A stretch of DNA of 64,000 bases from Rhinopomastus cyanomelas (lineage: Eukaryota > Chordata > Aves > Bucerotiformes > Rhinopomastidae), in assembly GCA_013400115.1 (NCBI GenBank), contig VXBP01004622.1, forward strand, positions 1,359,008-1,423,007, in the 5' to 3' direction. This document shows positions 35,201 through 50,200 of this stretch, piece by piece. The notes under the pieces are model-generated. The model was not told the DNA's origin. It was given only the letters and a program-made list of their open reading frames with translations, and did no database searches. The translations under genes were made by a program, and so were the position numbers. Every line of letters begins with the position of its first letter. Within the stretch, counting starts at the first letter, position 1.

Positions 35201-38200
35201 GAAGTCCAGAGCTGTGAATCATCTCAAGGAAGGCTACAGAGGCTCTTGCTCTGCCAACAAGCATATTTGGATCCCTGACATTTTATCCCAGGCCCCCAGA
35301 CTTAATTTCATGTTGTCTCTTTCTGCCAAAGAAGAGTAATTCAGACATGGAACACAGCAGTTTCCACAGATACAGAGAATAGTGTTGCAGTGCTGAAAGG
35401 CTTTTCTCCTGTCCTTTGAGCGCTTTGAGCCACAATCACCAATATCATCAAGTCTCTTATTTCCTTCTTAGTTATTTTAGCACTCCCAAAGTGGGATCCC
35501 ACAAGGCTCTTGCTTCCACCTGGAAGGACACAGCCCCCTGCCTTTGAGAGACCTCACTGTACATCTGTTATGCTTTAAAAGCTTAGCAGAATCTAAACTA
35601 CATTTGTGTGTTTTCTGCAGAAAAGTCTGGGTTTGGAAAGTTTCTGTCCCCCTCCCCCAGCAGCCCTTGTTTCTCTTCTGCTTTCTTCTTCTCCATCTTG
35701 GTGTCTAATTGGAGCCTTGCTGCTTTGCCTCTGAGAGAAAGTGTTAGTGCTGCTGAAGAAAATTTACAGCATGAAGACTGTCATGGTCTAACGTGAACTG
35801 TAGAGATTTATGAAGATTGAGACTGACTCTTAAAATGTCTGTGGATGCCACGATTTTGGAGGTCAGATAACTGCCATGATTTCAGAGACAAGCAGGAGCT
35901 GTCGACAATGGATGTTCTGGACATTTTATCTCAGTTCAGTGTAGGAGGAGTGTGAATAAACTCCATAGTCTGTGTCTATGCCCTGTGTGTGGGTTTTTCT
36001 GATGTGGGGGGAGGGGAATGAATTAACATGTCTTAGTGCCTTTTCTACACAAACTGAGTCAGTTGTTTCACGGCCTGCAGATTCATCAGCGGTTTTTTTC
36101 AACCCTCCCTTTGTGTCTGAGACTTGAGCTAAAAGTTCTTGGATAAAATATAGTTGAGGTCTCTAACCCACGATGTTAATGATTCCCAGGTAAGAAGGAT
36201 GGGGTCCAAGGTGGACTCACTGCATAATGGTGACCCCAGGTTGGATGTATGGGGATCCAGACAAAGACCCAAGACACAATGTCCCTGCCTTGCACTATCC
36301 ATGCTCCTGTATTAAGCCACTGCCCAACCCCAGCAGTCTCAGCTCACAGAGAGCTGCTTTGCAAATATTTCTATTCCACACATTAGCCACAGTCCTGCTT
36401 GGTATTGCCTGCAAGTCTTGTTTCAAAGGTCTCACTCCCATTAAATGCACTCAGAGTCAAGTATCCAAGCCCTGCAGCAGACTGAACTGCTTGTACTGCT
36501 TTTCACTAGCAATGGAAGGCTCTAACAGGCTTCTCTGGAAAACAGTTTGCACAAACAATAAAAATCCATTACATCTCAGGCATAGTCTCCTGGCTGCACA
36601 CCCCACCACAGTTTCTTGGGAGCTCTCACATTTACATCATTTACTCTCACACAGCATCCCTTCTGAGTCTCGGCACTAAGTTTCAGGAGACTGGGAGAGG
36701 CTCTTGCATTTGGAAAGACCAAATGGTCCAAGAGGAATGGCTCTGTTTAAAGTTGAGCCAACCTCACTGGCTAGACAGCCCAATTAAAGCTGTGTCCAAC
36801 GCTTCAGGGCTGGGAAATCCAGTGGAGCGCTGACTCACCAGAAGGAGGTGCAGTAATTAGACAGGCCCCAGCAGCAATGGAAGCCAACTAAGCAAGCAAA
36901 ACATTAAAAGCCAAAATGTTTACATTTCCTTAAGTGACTTATCTCCAGGATTCTTTGTTAAGCTCCTCTGTTCCTCCTGGATCACATGAACTCAAGAGCT
37001 TTCTATGTTAAAGCATCATTCCACACAAATATTACACAGATCTCCCTCCCTCTTTGCTGTAGTTATGCTCTTTCTAAACACACACATACTACTCCAAGAA
37101 CTTGGCATGTGGGTACCTTGGACTACAAAATTGGTCTTACATCAGTGGGAACAGCCCTGAAAAGTAGTTAGAATTAAGACTTTTCCCTTTCCATCCTCTA
37201 GTGGCCAGGGCTCCAGCCTGACTGGTGTAGAATGGCCATGTTCAGTACAGCCAAGAAGCCAGGCTGCTGACTTTCAATAGCGCTAAATGTTCTGTGTCTC
37301 ACTTAAGAGTATGTGACCACAGGATTAGCCAATACCTCCTTCAGAGTTCCTTCCAGTGGCTCAGAGGCCTCTGTGACAACCAAGTCACAGTGAGAAGTTT
37401 TATTAGGTGTCTTTACTTTTGACTTTGCCATTAGACTCACCAAAAAGACATGATCGAATATCTGCGTGGGGCTGTCCATCTGGCCAAGGATCACGATCAT
37501 TTCATTGTCAATGAACTCTTTGAACTCTCGCAGGTTACATACCATCTGCATCTCCAGCTCAGTGCGTATCTGGGTGGGGAGGAAGAACACAAGGAAGCCA
37601 TGTCAAGTTTTTGTTTTGGCCTTTCTTAGCAGCACCAAGTGCAGAGCTTGCACAACACCACTTACAGTGCTGCTCCCTCACCACTCACCTCTTTTGATGT
37701 GATGTTCTCCAGATCCTTCTGCATCATGATCTCCCTTAACTTGGTTTTAATGAGTCGTTCTGTGCGTTCCCGTTCAGTTGGGCTACCGGAAGAGAGCAAC
37801 AGAGTCACTGGGAGAGGAAACAAACTGGACTCTCAGTGCTTTTTAACAGGTATCATACAGACCAAATATTCTGCAGTGTTTCAGATCCTCAAACTACTTC
37901 CCCTAAGTATGTCCTCAGCTGGAGAGAATTCAGGTGACTGTAAGGCCCAGTTTAGATTCCCAGTTGTGTATGAAACAGACCAACTGAATGCTCCTAATCC
38001 ACTGTAGTCATCCAGAGCACCTCTGGTATTCAGTAAAATTTAAACTGGGAAAGCTGCATTATACTCTCTGGAGCAATATGTAAGCCTGTCCCTACCTTTC
38101 TTGGAAAGGTAACAGCTCCAAAGCTCCTTACATGGAGAGATGAGGGCAGCTAAGCCTCTGTGCATTCCTCCAGCCTCTGCTGCCAGGGGCCTTATCACTA

Positions 38201-41200
38201 GCTGCAAAAATAGCCTGACTAAAACCAGGGGAAGTTGCAACACAGCTGCAGCAGAGAGCTGTCTCGCCCATCATCTTTAGAAGGCACTCAGCAGCAACAC
38301 CTCGCACCACCCTTCCATTTCTCTGGAGGGCTGCTCAGATGGCAACTGCACCGACACTTCTCGGCTTTAAAAACATCCAATGGTGGGTCACAAATACAAA
38401 AAAAATCTGATTCTTTAAACTCATATTATTTCAGGACTCAGGCAAGAGAATTCTGTCTAGGTGTCCCCAGGAAATCATTCAGTTGGGAAAGGACGGGTTA
38501 CATAAAACTTACACATGAAAAGCTGCAAGTGAGTATTAACCTGACAAGCTGCCAAAACTTTTCAGCCGCCCTCCTTGTATATTAAAAAAACAATCAAGTG
38601 TGAAGACTTGTTCACAGCTGAACAACTGCCTAGCATTATTATTCACTCACTGAACTCCAACAGCAAGAAATAGCTGAGAGCATAAATCAACCAATGGCAC
38701 CATTATACTGGGCAAACAGCTGGGGCTAGTGAAGTCGCTTCTACCATGAACTGGGCAACCAAGACCTCACACTTGGCATCACATCTCGACAGTCTACTTT
38801 TGAGGTTACATGGTATCAGCATCATCAATGACTATTAATTACTGGGGTTGTAAAATCTGAACATTGATACAGCCTATACGTTGTACCTTTCCAAACCATC
38901 TACCTATCTACCTCTGCATTGGTTTGGACCATCTATCAGCAGACAGCCAAGCATTTAGCTGGAGTCAGCTTAGGACCTATACACTGTTGTTTCACACTCA
39001 CAGCTCTCTTTGGAGTGATAAAAGTCCACTCTTTGTCCCCATTCTTAGGTGTGCTTTATCCTTCTGAGCTCAGTCTCACAAGTCCACACAAACATCTCAG
39101 TTCACAGCAAACTGAACGAGTAAGGACAAAAAGCCCATGTTACTCTAAATGTGTGCTCAGACACACACCAGCGCAAGAGTAAGTTCCAGAGACATCTGTT
39201 CCTTCCAGGAGACATCAGGCTTGGAAACCAGAGGACAAACCCAGCACAGATCTAAGCACTAGAACACACCATAACTCTCTCACAGTAACACAGGATTCAC
39301 CTTGCAGAAGCAATAGATCTCTGAGCCTAAAGCTCAAGGTAAACAATTAGACTGAAAACAGAGGCTGGAGAAGACACAAGGGAGCCCCAGAGGGCTAGAT
39401 TTCCAGGGCTGGGGTTTACCTAACAAGGGGTCAGCTTATTACCTGGAACAGGAAAACTCTTTTCATTAATACCTAATTAAAATTAATCTCTTGTGGAAAC
39501 TGTCTCCTCATTTGGAGACTGCAGTGCTTGGCTTATGCTCAGCAGAGCCAGACCAACTTACACATCTGTGAAGAGGGCAGGCGAGTCGGGCCGATGGGAC
39601 TGGACATCTTGCATGGCATTCCACTCGTTGACTGACGACTGGTCAGAGTTGATATGGCTCTCATAGTAACTGACCCACGTGAGGAAGAGGCTCCCTGGGT
39701 AGTAGTTGTTGTTCCGTGCCACCTCACAAGCCTTATGTAAACTCTGCAGAGCAGACCTATAAAGGGAAAAATACTTGCAAGATTACTATTTCTTCCTCAG
39801 GTTGGTATCGAGCAGAAAGCAGCAGCCAAATCCAAAATGCTGCTCACATCTGATCAGTTGCTACAAACCCCAGTGCTGTAAGCAATGGCCCCTGGCACTG
39901 AGGAGGGAGCTGTTCTACATCGGGGTGAATAACCACAGGCTGCAAGAGCTTGTATGTCTGAACTGAAGGCCACCTAGATAAGCCTGGAGAGCAGTGAAGG
40001 GGCCCATAATTATGAGGGCAGAGGCATACGTGTTTCTAGCTCCAAAAAACTGCTACAAGTACCCAAGCCATAACCAGGAATTGTGTCCAGGGTAGCTCTG
40101 CCAGCAGCTCGCCTGTGTGCAGGACAGGGATGCCAGGAAAGCTTCACAACCAAGCATTTAGGCCTTGTGTTTATTGAGGTGTTTAGGTGCCTGCCCTCCC
40201 TCACTGCACAAGGGACACAGAATCATAGAATCATTAGAGATTGGAAGGGACCTAGAAAGATCATCTAGTCCAATCCCCCCGCAACAGCACAATCACCTAG
40301 ACCAAGTCACACAGGAGCACATCCAGGCGGGTCTTAAACATCTCCAGTGAAGGAGACTCCACAACTGCCCTAGGCAGCCTGTTCCAGTGCTCTGTCACCC
40401 TCACTGGAAAGAAGTTCCTTCTCAGGTTGATGTGGAACCTTCTATGTTCCAGCTTACAACCATTGCCCCTTGTCCTATCACCAGATGATATTGAGACATC
40501 CATCTGCTGCTGGAAAACAAACCCCCCTTCTCCTATTTTTAGATTGTTTTAAATCTTCGACTGCGATCAGAAAGATCCAGGTCAAAACCATTGGGGTGAC
40601 ACAGTAGCACAACACGCTGACAGGGGATGCATTTCAGCAATGTGAAGAAGCTGAAGCCAGAAATACTTGCATGGCCTCTACATTCACACATGAACCACCC
40701 TAAAAGGAATGAAAAATGTGGGAAGCTTCTCTTTCCTTCACATTATCACAATGAATATGACTTGGTGGAGAAAGAGCCTCCTAAAATACGCAGCGTGTGT
40801 ATTTCCTTATTTATGACAAAATAAACTATTCAAAGCAATTCTACTGTGGAGAGATTCAAAGCAGCAGCAGCTCTTTGCAAGGAAAATTACACTGTTCCTT
40901 CTTGCACCTAGCTAAGACGAAGGCAGCCATTACAAACTCACTGCTGAACACCAACACCTGCACGTTTGGGTTTTTTCTTTGGTATCAAACTTCCTCCTTT
41001 GTATCTGATGGAGACTTCTGGCGGCTTGAGTAGGTCTCAAGACACCAATAATGCAAAACAGCACCTGCTTTTTAAAAGCTCAGGCAGTCAAAATACCTTG
41101 GAGAAAGAGCAATCAGTCTCAGTGATCCTAAGTACTTACCACATGGCCTGCACAGACACCGGCTTGAATATATGAACCCTGTTAACTGTCGATACGCTGA

Positions 41201-44200
41201 AACCTCTGAGGAGAGGAAAAAAGACAAGTAAAAATGTGTCCCAAAAGCAACTCTGCAGTTAATAACCGATAGTCTGCAGCACATTAGAGGAGCAAAGGAG
41301 TAGCCCTAAGCACACACTGCTGAGTTCAGCTAGCGAACAGATCAAAATAGCACACTGAAAGCTCTAAGATAACTTTTTTTAAGCAGCTGTTCAGGAATGA
41401 AACTAAGACAGTGGGATGGTGCTGGGCTGTGCTGTTTACCTTGGCAACACAAATTCAGTGCCACAGCTGGGAGCAACAGAGTCAGCTAAATGATCCTGGG
41501 GCAGCTACCAAGGAAAGAAAAGTCATTCCATGCACTGCTCTGGACAGCCTTTGTAACTGGCACAAACAGGAGCTGCAAGTCAGGTGTCTATTTGGCAGAG
41601 AAACATCATGTCTTACTGTATGTTCAGCTGAACACTGCCTGCCACAAGTGTGATGGAGGGACACATAATAGGATCCTTTTAAGGAGCTTTCACTACACAC
41701 CCACTCACCAGTAAAAGCTCCTTTACTCCAGCTTAAACACACACATGAGCCACTGTCTCAGTGTGTGTTTCTGCACAGATAAGTCAATTATTGGTGTACC
41801 CTGCCACAACCCCTGTGATTTAGGGCCTCTGGGCCTACTAACCCCATACAGGCTGGTCTGCTCGACCTGTTAGGGCTCTGAAAGCATTTTAATTCTTCCC
41901 TACACACTGTTGTAAGCTCATGCACAGACATTCTCTGCTATTGACCTCAAACAACACAAGACACTCACCCATCCCCATCCAGGTGAATCAAGGTGTCACT
42001 CCACAGTGGCAGCACCAAGCCCATCGTACAAGTGCTGCTGCAGTAAGAAAGAGAAGGTCAGTCCAGCTCCTATAGCACTGTGTTAGCATCCTAACTTCAC
42101 AGTAGCCTTTCTGTATTTTTGTATCTATTAGAAAAAAACATTAAAGTCCCACTGGTGCCTCAGGGCCAGTGTCAGTGCTGTTCTGTGGGATCAGTAATCG
42201 TACACCAGGTACAGCAGTTCTCTTTCCAGCAAGCTTAAAGGGTTAACATACACCCAGGAGAAGAGCAAAGGGGATTCAGAAGCTCTGTGTGCAAGGTCAG
42301 AGGGAGCTCAGCCTTCAGTCAGCCCAAGGCCTTCTTTACAGATTAGCCCCTCTCAGGCACAAGTGGTTTGGGTCTAGGACTGATTTTGCAATCCCCAGCT
42401 TTGCTTTCTTGTTTGTTCCTCAGCCACAGCCTCTGCCTAGTGCAATAGTGGGGTGATGGGCAGCACAGTGTGGCAGCAATCACAGACTATCACCTATTTG
42501 TTGATTCCTACCCCTTTGGGCTTCCATGGAGCCAGAGACAGGCACCTCTTGGCAGCCCCACTCCTCTCTCAGCTGCTTTTGACCTCTTTGCCCTCAGAGT
42601 CACCCAGCTTCTGAGAAGCCAAGTTAAAAGCAGAAGTCTAGCAATGGGAAAAAGGCAGGGGCAGAGAAACCCCAGCATGATCTGGACTAGGTGGCCAAAC
42701 AAAAAAAATGTCATAGCTGTAGAACTGGTCCACAACCAAAGCAGCATCTCAAAGAAGAACTGGGTTTAACTGCTTCCTGCTCTTATGTTTTGCACTAACT
42801 GGACTCAGATTTTCACGAGCCCTAATACTCCTGTCTTGGGCCATGAGAAATGGGGGAAGAGGGTGAGGCTCCGGGCTTGAGAGGGTCAGCAGAAACAAAG
42901 CCCTGTAAACGCACACACGCCTCAGAGCGGCTGGTGCCCAGCACAAGGAGACACTGCAGCACACAGCTATTTCTGTTGACAACATGAGATGAGCTCATGG
43001 AAAGATCTGATTTTAAAAGGCTTCCCAAGGTGGCTGGGGTATTTTTAGTGATAGTGTTCAGAGAGCGCTTATCAGAGACCATAGCAACAAGTCTACACTG
43101 AGATATAAATACTGAGTGGGCTAGAGGAGAGTGTATCAGACTGACCACCCTGAACCTCCGTAACTCTAGCAGAAAGCTAAAATGACCCTGCCGCGTTATT
43201 AAAGCCTGATTACCAGTGAGCTCTCAGTTCTCAAAGGTGCTGTGCTGGGACATCACCACCACTAGCAAGCTCCAAGCTCACAACAGCTTGTGCAAGGACA
43301 GGTTATCCTTATGGGACTGCATGAGCATTTCTGAGGTACAGCTGTGGAAACCTGCACAGGGAACGACTCAGAAGCCAGTTACAGTATCACAGTATTACCA
43401 AGGTTGGAAGAGACCTCATAGATCATCAAGTCCAACCTGTTAGTTGCAAACTTGGTGACCCTGGAGCTAAGTACTCAAACTGGAGCTAAGTCACTCAAAT
43501 GAAACATGGTGGCTACTGGGATCACTAGGCTGTTTGGAAGCCAATTTTTTTGCGAAACAGTTAAAAAAGACTTTCTAGTGACCCTGATCACAACCAGAAA
43601 GTTATTTCTTTCATCTAGGGTCAAAAGAAAGATTCATGAGTTTGGCAAGAAGTAGTAACATGCATGAAACCTTCCAAAATCATCTGTGTATTGCCCTGGT
43701 TTGCTAACAATGCCATGTGCCTCCATGCCCTCTCCAAAGTGCTCAGTGTCCCCTTCTAAACTTGAAGCTTCTTCCCATGAAGCTGCTGGGTGGGAGGGTT
43801 CTGCCTCTGAATTAGTCACTCCACAGTTCCCAACTACATTCTGCAGCCTTTTGGAAAGGTCAGCAGCAATTTAAATGAATGAAGCAAATGCACTAAACCC
43901 TAATGACAGTGATGTCTGGGGAGAGCACACGTTGTGTCAGATCTGCCATCAGCAACCCTGATATTCCCATCAGGGTCTTTGTGTCATGACCTTGGCAGGG
44001 GCTGCCTGACAGTCACTTTCTCATTAGCTGCTCTCCTGAGCACCAACTTCCACCCTTCTCTACTTGCAGCTTTTTTTTGCTGGTGGGCAGATGCAGGGCT
44101 TTGGGACCTCATAATTCAGAGACACTTATGGGCACTTAATGTCCTCGCACAAGGAGAGAGGAGCGCTCAGAGGTACAGAGGAAGTGCTGACCATGATGTT

Positions 44201-47200
44201 GCTTTCCCATTTGTCACTTCCTTTCAAGAAATGTAAGAGCAATTCCGGTTCTCAGGAAAGGTGTTAGACTGGAAAATCTGAAGCAGTGTCCCCCCAGAAA
44301 GCATGGACACCAGGCAGTGGTTTCTACACTTGACATGTGGGTAAAACACAGGGAATCCTCCAAGCTGAACACTGTGAGTACCTGTCATTGGAAGAGAAAT
44401 CCATTCCTAGGACAATGCTCTCCTCAGTATCTTGTCTGCCATTGGTGGACACTACCACCATGTATCTAGTGCGGTTCTGGTAGGTACTTTCCAGTCTCAC
44501 AGCCTAAAGGAAGGAAGGGCAGAGATCAGCAGTGCAGCCAGCAAAACACACACTGTTACCTTTACAAGCCACTGGTTCATGCGGAGTGACAGGCGCAGAA
44601 GCAGTGATGCAGTTTGCACTAGTATGATGGCACGTATTTCTCATCTGGGTACCCAGCAGAAGAGGGAGAAGTGGCTTACTCTCTCACACAGAGCACTCCT
44701 GGTGCCTTCTGCTCACCTTGCTGTCCTACCAAGGCTGTGTTTAAATAGTAGTCTACAAGGGTGACTGCTGTGTAGGTCCAGTCCTCTGACTGGTCCCAGC
44801 CTGGTTAGCTTCATGGAGCGTTATGTGTCTGGCAAGACAGCAGAGGGTTGGATGTACTCTTCATCTCTCCTGGGCTTTTGTCCCAAGAGCCAGGCTTTTC
44901 TTTAAACTCTTGTGTGCTACAACAGCTCCACCGAGACTCTTTCTACCACCTTTTCAGGCAGATGGACAGACAACCAGGATCTAATTCATAGCTGATTTCC
45001 CTCTCAAATTCCTACAGCAAACCTTCCCAGTGCAGAAGAAACCTTACTGCCTTACACTGGGCAGGAAAGGATTTCCCTACTACTAAGCTCTACCCCTGGC
45101 TGGATTCAGATTGCCCAGAAAAGGTGAAAATCACTGTGTCTCACTGCTCCTACTGCAACCACACATACCCCAGGGACAAAGGAGAGATCTAGCAGGAGTG
45201 CAGGAGGCCTGAACTTCTACTAAGAGCATTCAGAAAGCAGCCATACTGCTAGGTTGTGACAGTCAGACCAACACTGAAGCTCCCATAACGCTACTCTGAA
45301 GTGTACTGCTCTTCCAGAAGCCACAAGGAAGCAAGAACTGAAGTGACTCAACAAGTCCTCTGCTGGTTACTGAGGAGCCTGGGGATGGGAGCCCAGCACT
45401 ACAAGTTCTGTCTACAAACATCAGCAGTAGCCAGCCTTTTTTTGGACTCTGTTCCAAGCCATTTCTGGTTAATGTAGTCACAAGATTTCAGCTAGAGAGT
45501 ACTAGGACTCTAGAAAGGAAGTGTCCTAACTATGTACACTGAACCTCAACTTTGGACAGCCTAATCCAACCCCAAGATGCTGTCTGGCCTCAGTGTTTAC
45601 CATCGTGTTGAACTTTGAGCAGGACCTGCAGAGAGCAAATATAGGCAAGAAGGAGCCGTCACAGCCCAGCCTTATGCTCCTGACAGACACCTGTCTGCTG
45701 CAACAGGACCCAGCTGCTGAATGACTGGTGATCCAATGGCTGAAGCTCAACGTGTTTGACATTCTTTGCAAATGGAACCTGAATTCCTTAAACACCAGCA
45801 GCCCTCCCAAGCCACTGCTTGTGTAGGTATTTGGTAGTGGTCCATAGGAGTTCATGGCTTGCAGCCTGGTTAAAACAGTCACTTTATTGCTAAAAAAGCA
45901 GTTCACAAATCCATTGTGTGAGATCTCTCAAGACTAGACTGGTTTCTTTAAGTCTTTCTAACTTAAGCCTTTAGGTCTGAATGACACCTCCTGGCTTAGA
46001 GGAAGCTCCCTCCAAGTCCCTCACACCTCTGGCACAGGATGTCTAAAACACCTCTGCCACAGTCTACAACAAAGGCTAAACAAGCGCATGGCAGCTAGAA
46101 CAGAGCTCACTATGCCCTGGGTGGTCTATTGGAGGACACTGTGCTGAACATGGCAGGGAAAGCTTCCCAATGGCATTGCAGGGAGCAGCAGCTCTAGTGA
46201 TGGGGGCAGAACAGCAAGTGCAGGCAGGAGACTGTGTCTTCTAGACTTGTACAGTGGGACCGAAGACTAACAGAAACTACCCAAATGCTGATGCCAGCAG
46301 ACAGGCGTGCTCCATTCAGTGAGATACTGTGCCCCACCCCATCTCTTTAGGGTAAGTCATGCTAAAACCAGCCTTATTTTCCTTCTTGCTTCTTGAGTCA
46401 CTGGCATTCCTTTGGCAACATGGAGGATCAAAGTAGTCGGGCCTTCAAGGTGTGAATTCTGCCAAAGACAGCTGTTTCTACAACTAACCACTTGTACAAA
46501 AACAGAAAGGATGCTCTTCAACCTGGAAGAGCAAGCAATCACCAAGGTCTTGGTAGTTAAAGTCATTAGCTGCATTAAGAAGCAAACCTCACACAGAAAC
46601 ACACACTTGTCAACAGGAACAGGTGGACAGCAGCTGCCCTGTGTCTGGGGCATCCACACACATGGTCTGTTTGGCTTCTCTTGAGGAGAAGTCCAACCAC
46701 AAGAAGATTAACCTAATCCAACTCACTCTGCAAAACCATTTTGGCTAACAGTAATGGGAAGTGTGCTTTTAATCAATACCCTTTGGAACAGCGTGAGACA
46801 AACAGGACTCAGAGGTCATGCAGCTTCAAGTCAATGCGTGGGATTTTCAGACGGTTAATTTTAAGAGATAGGACATAGAATGACTTAGGTTGGAAAAATC
46901 TTTAAGCTCCTCCAATCCAACTGCTAATCTAACAGAGCCAAGTCACAACATGGTTTACCACGGCTCTCTAGATCCAGCATTTACACCCTGACCTCAAACC
47001 ATCATGATTGGAGCAGTTAGTGTGTTTTGCTACATTTCCTAGAATAATAAACCAGCACAGTGTAAACCAGCCAACCTCAGAGCCCCAACACACCTGTCAC
47101 CTTACAAATTAGTCTCTAACCTTTTAATTAAGAACTAGTTCCTATGCTCAGGCAATAGCAGGAGCAAACCAAGTAACGTGCGAAATCCCAGTCAATCTAG

Positions 47201-50200
47201 GGAGGATGGCTGAGCTTCAGAGACTGTGATGAGACGGAAGGTTCCTTCTCAACAGCTCATCTACACAAAGCAACCTCTCTCCTTGTTTTGGGAAGGCTAT
47301 TTACAGTCTGATCATGAACAAGTAATCCCTGTAGTTCTTTCAGGGCCAAGATTTTTCTTAGTCTTAGGCTCACCTAAACACAAGCCAACCTCATATTCTG
47401 CTGCATTCTTGTTTTGTCAGCAGTCTGGTGTGGTATTTTACCAGACGTTACCGGGATATTTGATTTGAAGACAAAGAGAAAAGTGTCTGACTTTCTGAAG
47501 TCATCTTTTATTATTGAACACACGTAAGGGAACAAGACCCCACTCTGCTAAGCTACAGGAATATGTCCAATCAGTTTGTACTCAACTCATTTCCCCCCCT
47601 TTCATAAACTGGCACCGTTGCTCTAATCCTGCTCTCATGTAATGCTAAAAAACTCTGCCAATAGCTCCGACAGAACAAGAGTTGTTCCAAATTTCAAGTG
47701 TAGGTTTATAGAGGATTAGATTCCTCTGCTGGCTTCTGAGCTGTGAAGTCTGCCCTCCGAATGACAGCAGCCAACACAAGAGGAAAATGCATTTCTCTCA
47801 GTACTGTTTATATTTCAAATCTCATTTGTATCTACTATTTTATGAGAGAGTCCATTGCAGCTCTGCACACCCTTCACTCGTCAAGAATCAATTAAATTCA
47901 AGTAGACTATCGAACTTAACCCCATGCAAGATTTCAGCATTCCAAATGTAGCTCTGAACAAAAGGGTTTATGTCTCAGCCTACAAAGTCCTTATTCAGCT
48001 GTTAAGGCTGATTTGTCCCAAATCACACAATGTAGCCAGTGATATTACTGAACAATGACTTGTTCAATACCTTCCAATGTTCTAACCCTGGCTCAGATTC
48101 TGAAAAGCACTGAGAGCCCCCATTCCCATCACTTTCACTGAAATTTTAGTGACAGCAAGGTGCGTCTTGACAAAGCTTAGGAGCAGGTCCTTTAGGTTGC
48201 TTACAAAGACTGCTTACAGCAAATTATGTTTGGTGGTCACTTTTAATATTAAAAGCATCCCATGATAATCTTGGCTGTTTCCTAGTCATACCTTCAGTCC
48301 AGCTGCAGCACAGCCTAGGAGAAGTCATCAGACCAAAGGTGCCAGACTGACACTTCTGATGCTGGCAGGCCTGCTTTGGGCATATGTTGCTAAGATGCAC
48401 CACGACAACATGTGAAAGAAACTTTAGGCTACTGAGTGATGAGAGGTGCAGACACACTGCAGTGTCATGGCTGACCTTGTGAAGCACTTCAACATGTCCT
48501 AGACAAATTCCTCACTGCTCTTCTTTGGCTTCTGGAGGTCTGATACCAATGCCCAACACAGCAATGCCCAACTGTCATTACACCATTACAGGAGGCAACA
48601 ACTCAGAAAGGCAGAAGGATGGTTCAATATAGTGCAGAGCTACATAGGGCCCTACATGCTTCTTTCTCATAAGCCATGGCCTTTGGGGATGCCAAGGCTA
48701 GGAGACCAGAGTGAGGAATGCAGGTGAATTATCATGGAAGGGCAGGTATAAGTCAGATATAAGTCACCTAAACTTAGCTTGGTGATCTAAATAGAACACC
48801 AAGCTAATTTACCCAGCTTCTCTGGCAATTGCCACAGCTCTTTTTGAGAGCATTGAGTACTCAGTATTTGATTCAAAGACAGTCTCCTAGCCATACAATT
48901 TGTCTCACTGAACAACCAAATAAGCAAGCCTTTGATAATAAGCTGCTTTCCTACCTTTGTGATTGCAAAGCTGACTCTCTAAACCTGCTGATGAAACCAC
49001 TCAGACACCCCTGCCCGCCCCACTGCTTTCACGAGTCACACAGGTGTATTTGTCAAGTGGAACTTAACCTTTATGTTTAGTAACAGCAGATAAGCAAAAA
49101 GCCAACCTACCAGTCTGATGTTGTCTTCTGGGCGGAGCAGTATGAACATGGCCTGCAGGTGCTGCTGGAGATCCCCTGTGGGCAAAGAGGGAAAGGTGAA
49201 TGCACAAAAATAGGTTTAAATCACACGCCAGTTCCTGGCTGTCCAGCCAGGGCAAACTGAGAAACCTGACCTGACACGTCACTATGAGTGTTGTCACTTC
49301 CACCCACTCTGAGATGATAAAACACCATCTCTTAGTCAGCTGCTCTTTGCTCCATGTACTCACCTGTTCTTGTCTTACCATGCTCCTTCCTGCTAAATCC
49401 TGTTATCTTTTTAACCGAAATAGAAGAGGAACTAAGAGTACCAAAACACTTTAAGACAACAAAGCAAACCAAGTAGAAATGGACCCCAATCCATGGCTCA
49501 ACATCTCATTCTGCCATGCGCTTCAGATCAGGAATCTGTCAGTTCATTTGTACCAACTTACCAGATAGAGCAGAACTGCCTCCTACACAAAAGTGTCCCC
49601 TTTGAAGTGAGATTTAGTCCTGTCTTAAAGCAGCAGCACCTGCTCACGTTTGCTTATGTGCCAATCCCACCCAAAAGCAGCTAAGAATTGCCAGCTGAAA
49701 AAAAAAAAAATTCAAGCACCTACAATTTTTCCTAGAAAACATTTGTCACAGAATAATTTTGAAGTCTTCTAAAGAAGAGCTGCACATCCCAGGCTCCTAA
49801 TGCATCAAGCATTTGAAAGGTATGCGAGATACCTTCCTGCTGGTACTGCCACATCGACTTCTTAGCACTGCTCCCTGCCCGTAGAGAGCCAAGAGTTATT
49901 CTGCTAAGCAGCATGTAACCTTGTGAGCATCAGTAACCAGGAACACCTCCAGCAGCGGGCTGGTTTTTTCAATCTTTGCCCGGAAAATTAAATTGCGCTC
50001 CCAGAAAGGAGAGTGCAAGGCTGCCAGGTGGGTGGCAAAGATCAGCAGGAAGAGAAACCTTTACTCTCCCAACCTTCTCCCACTCCCCCGCAGATGGGAA
50101 GCTGAGCTTAGGCAACACTGGAGGGAAGAGGATAAATGTCGGGGCACACAGCCAGCAAGAGTGGCTAGGAGAGCATTTTCTGGGAAGGTTGACTAACCTT

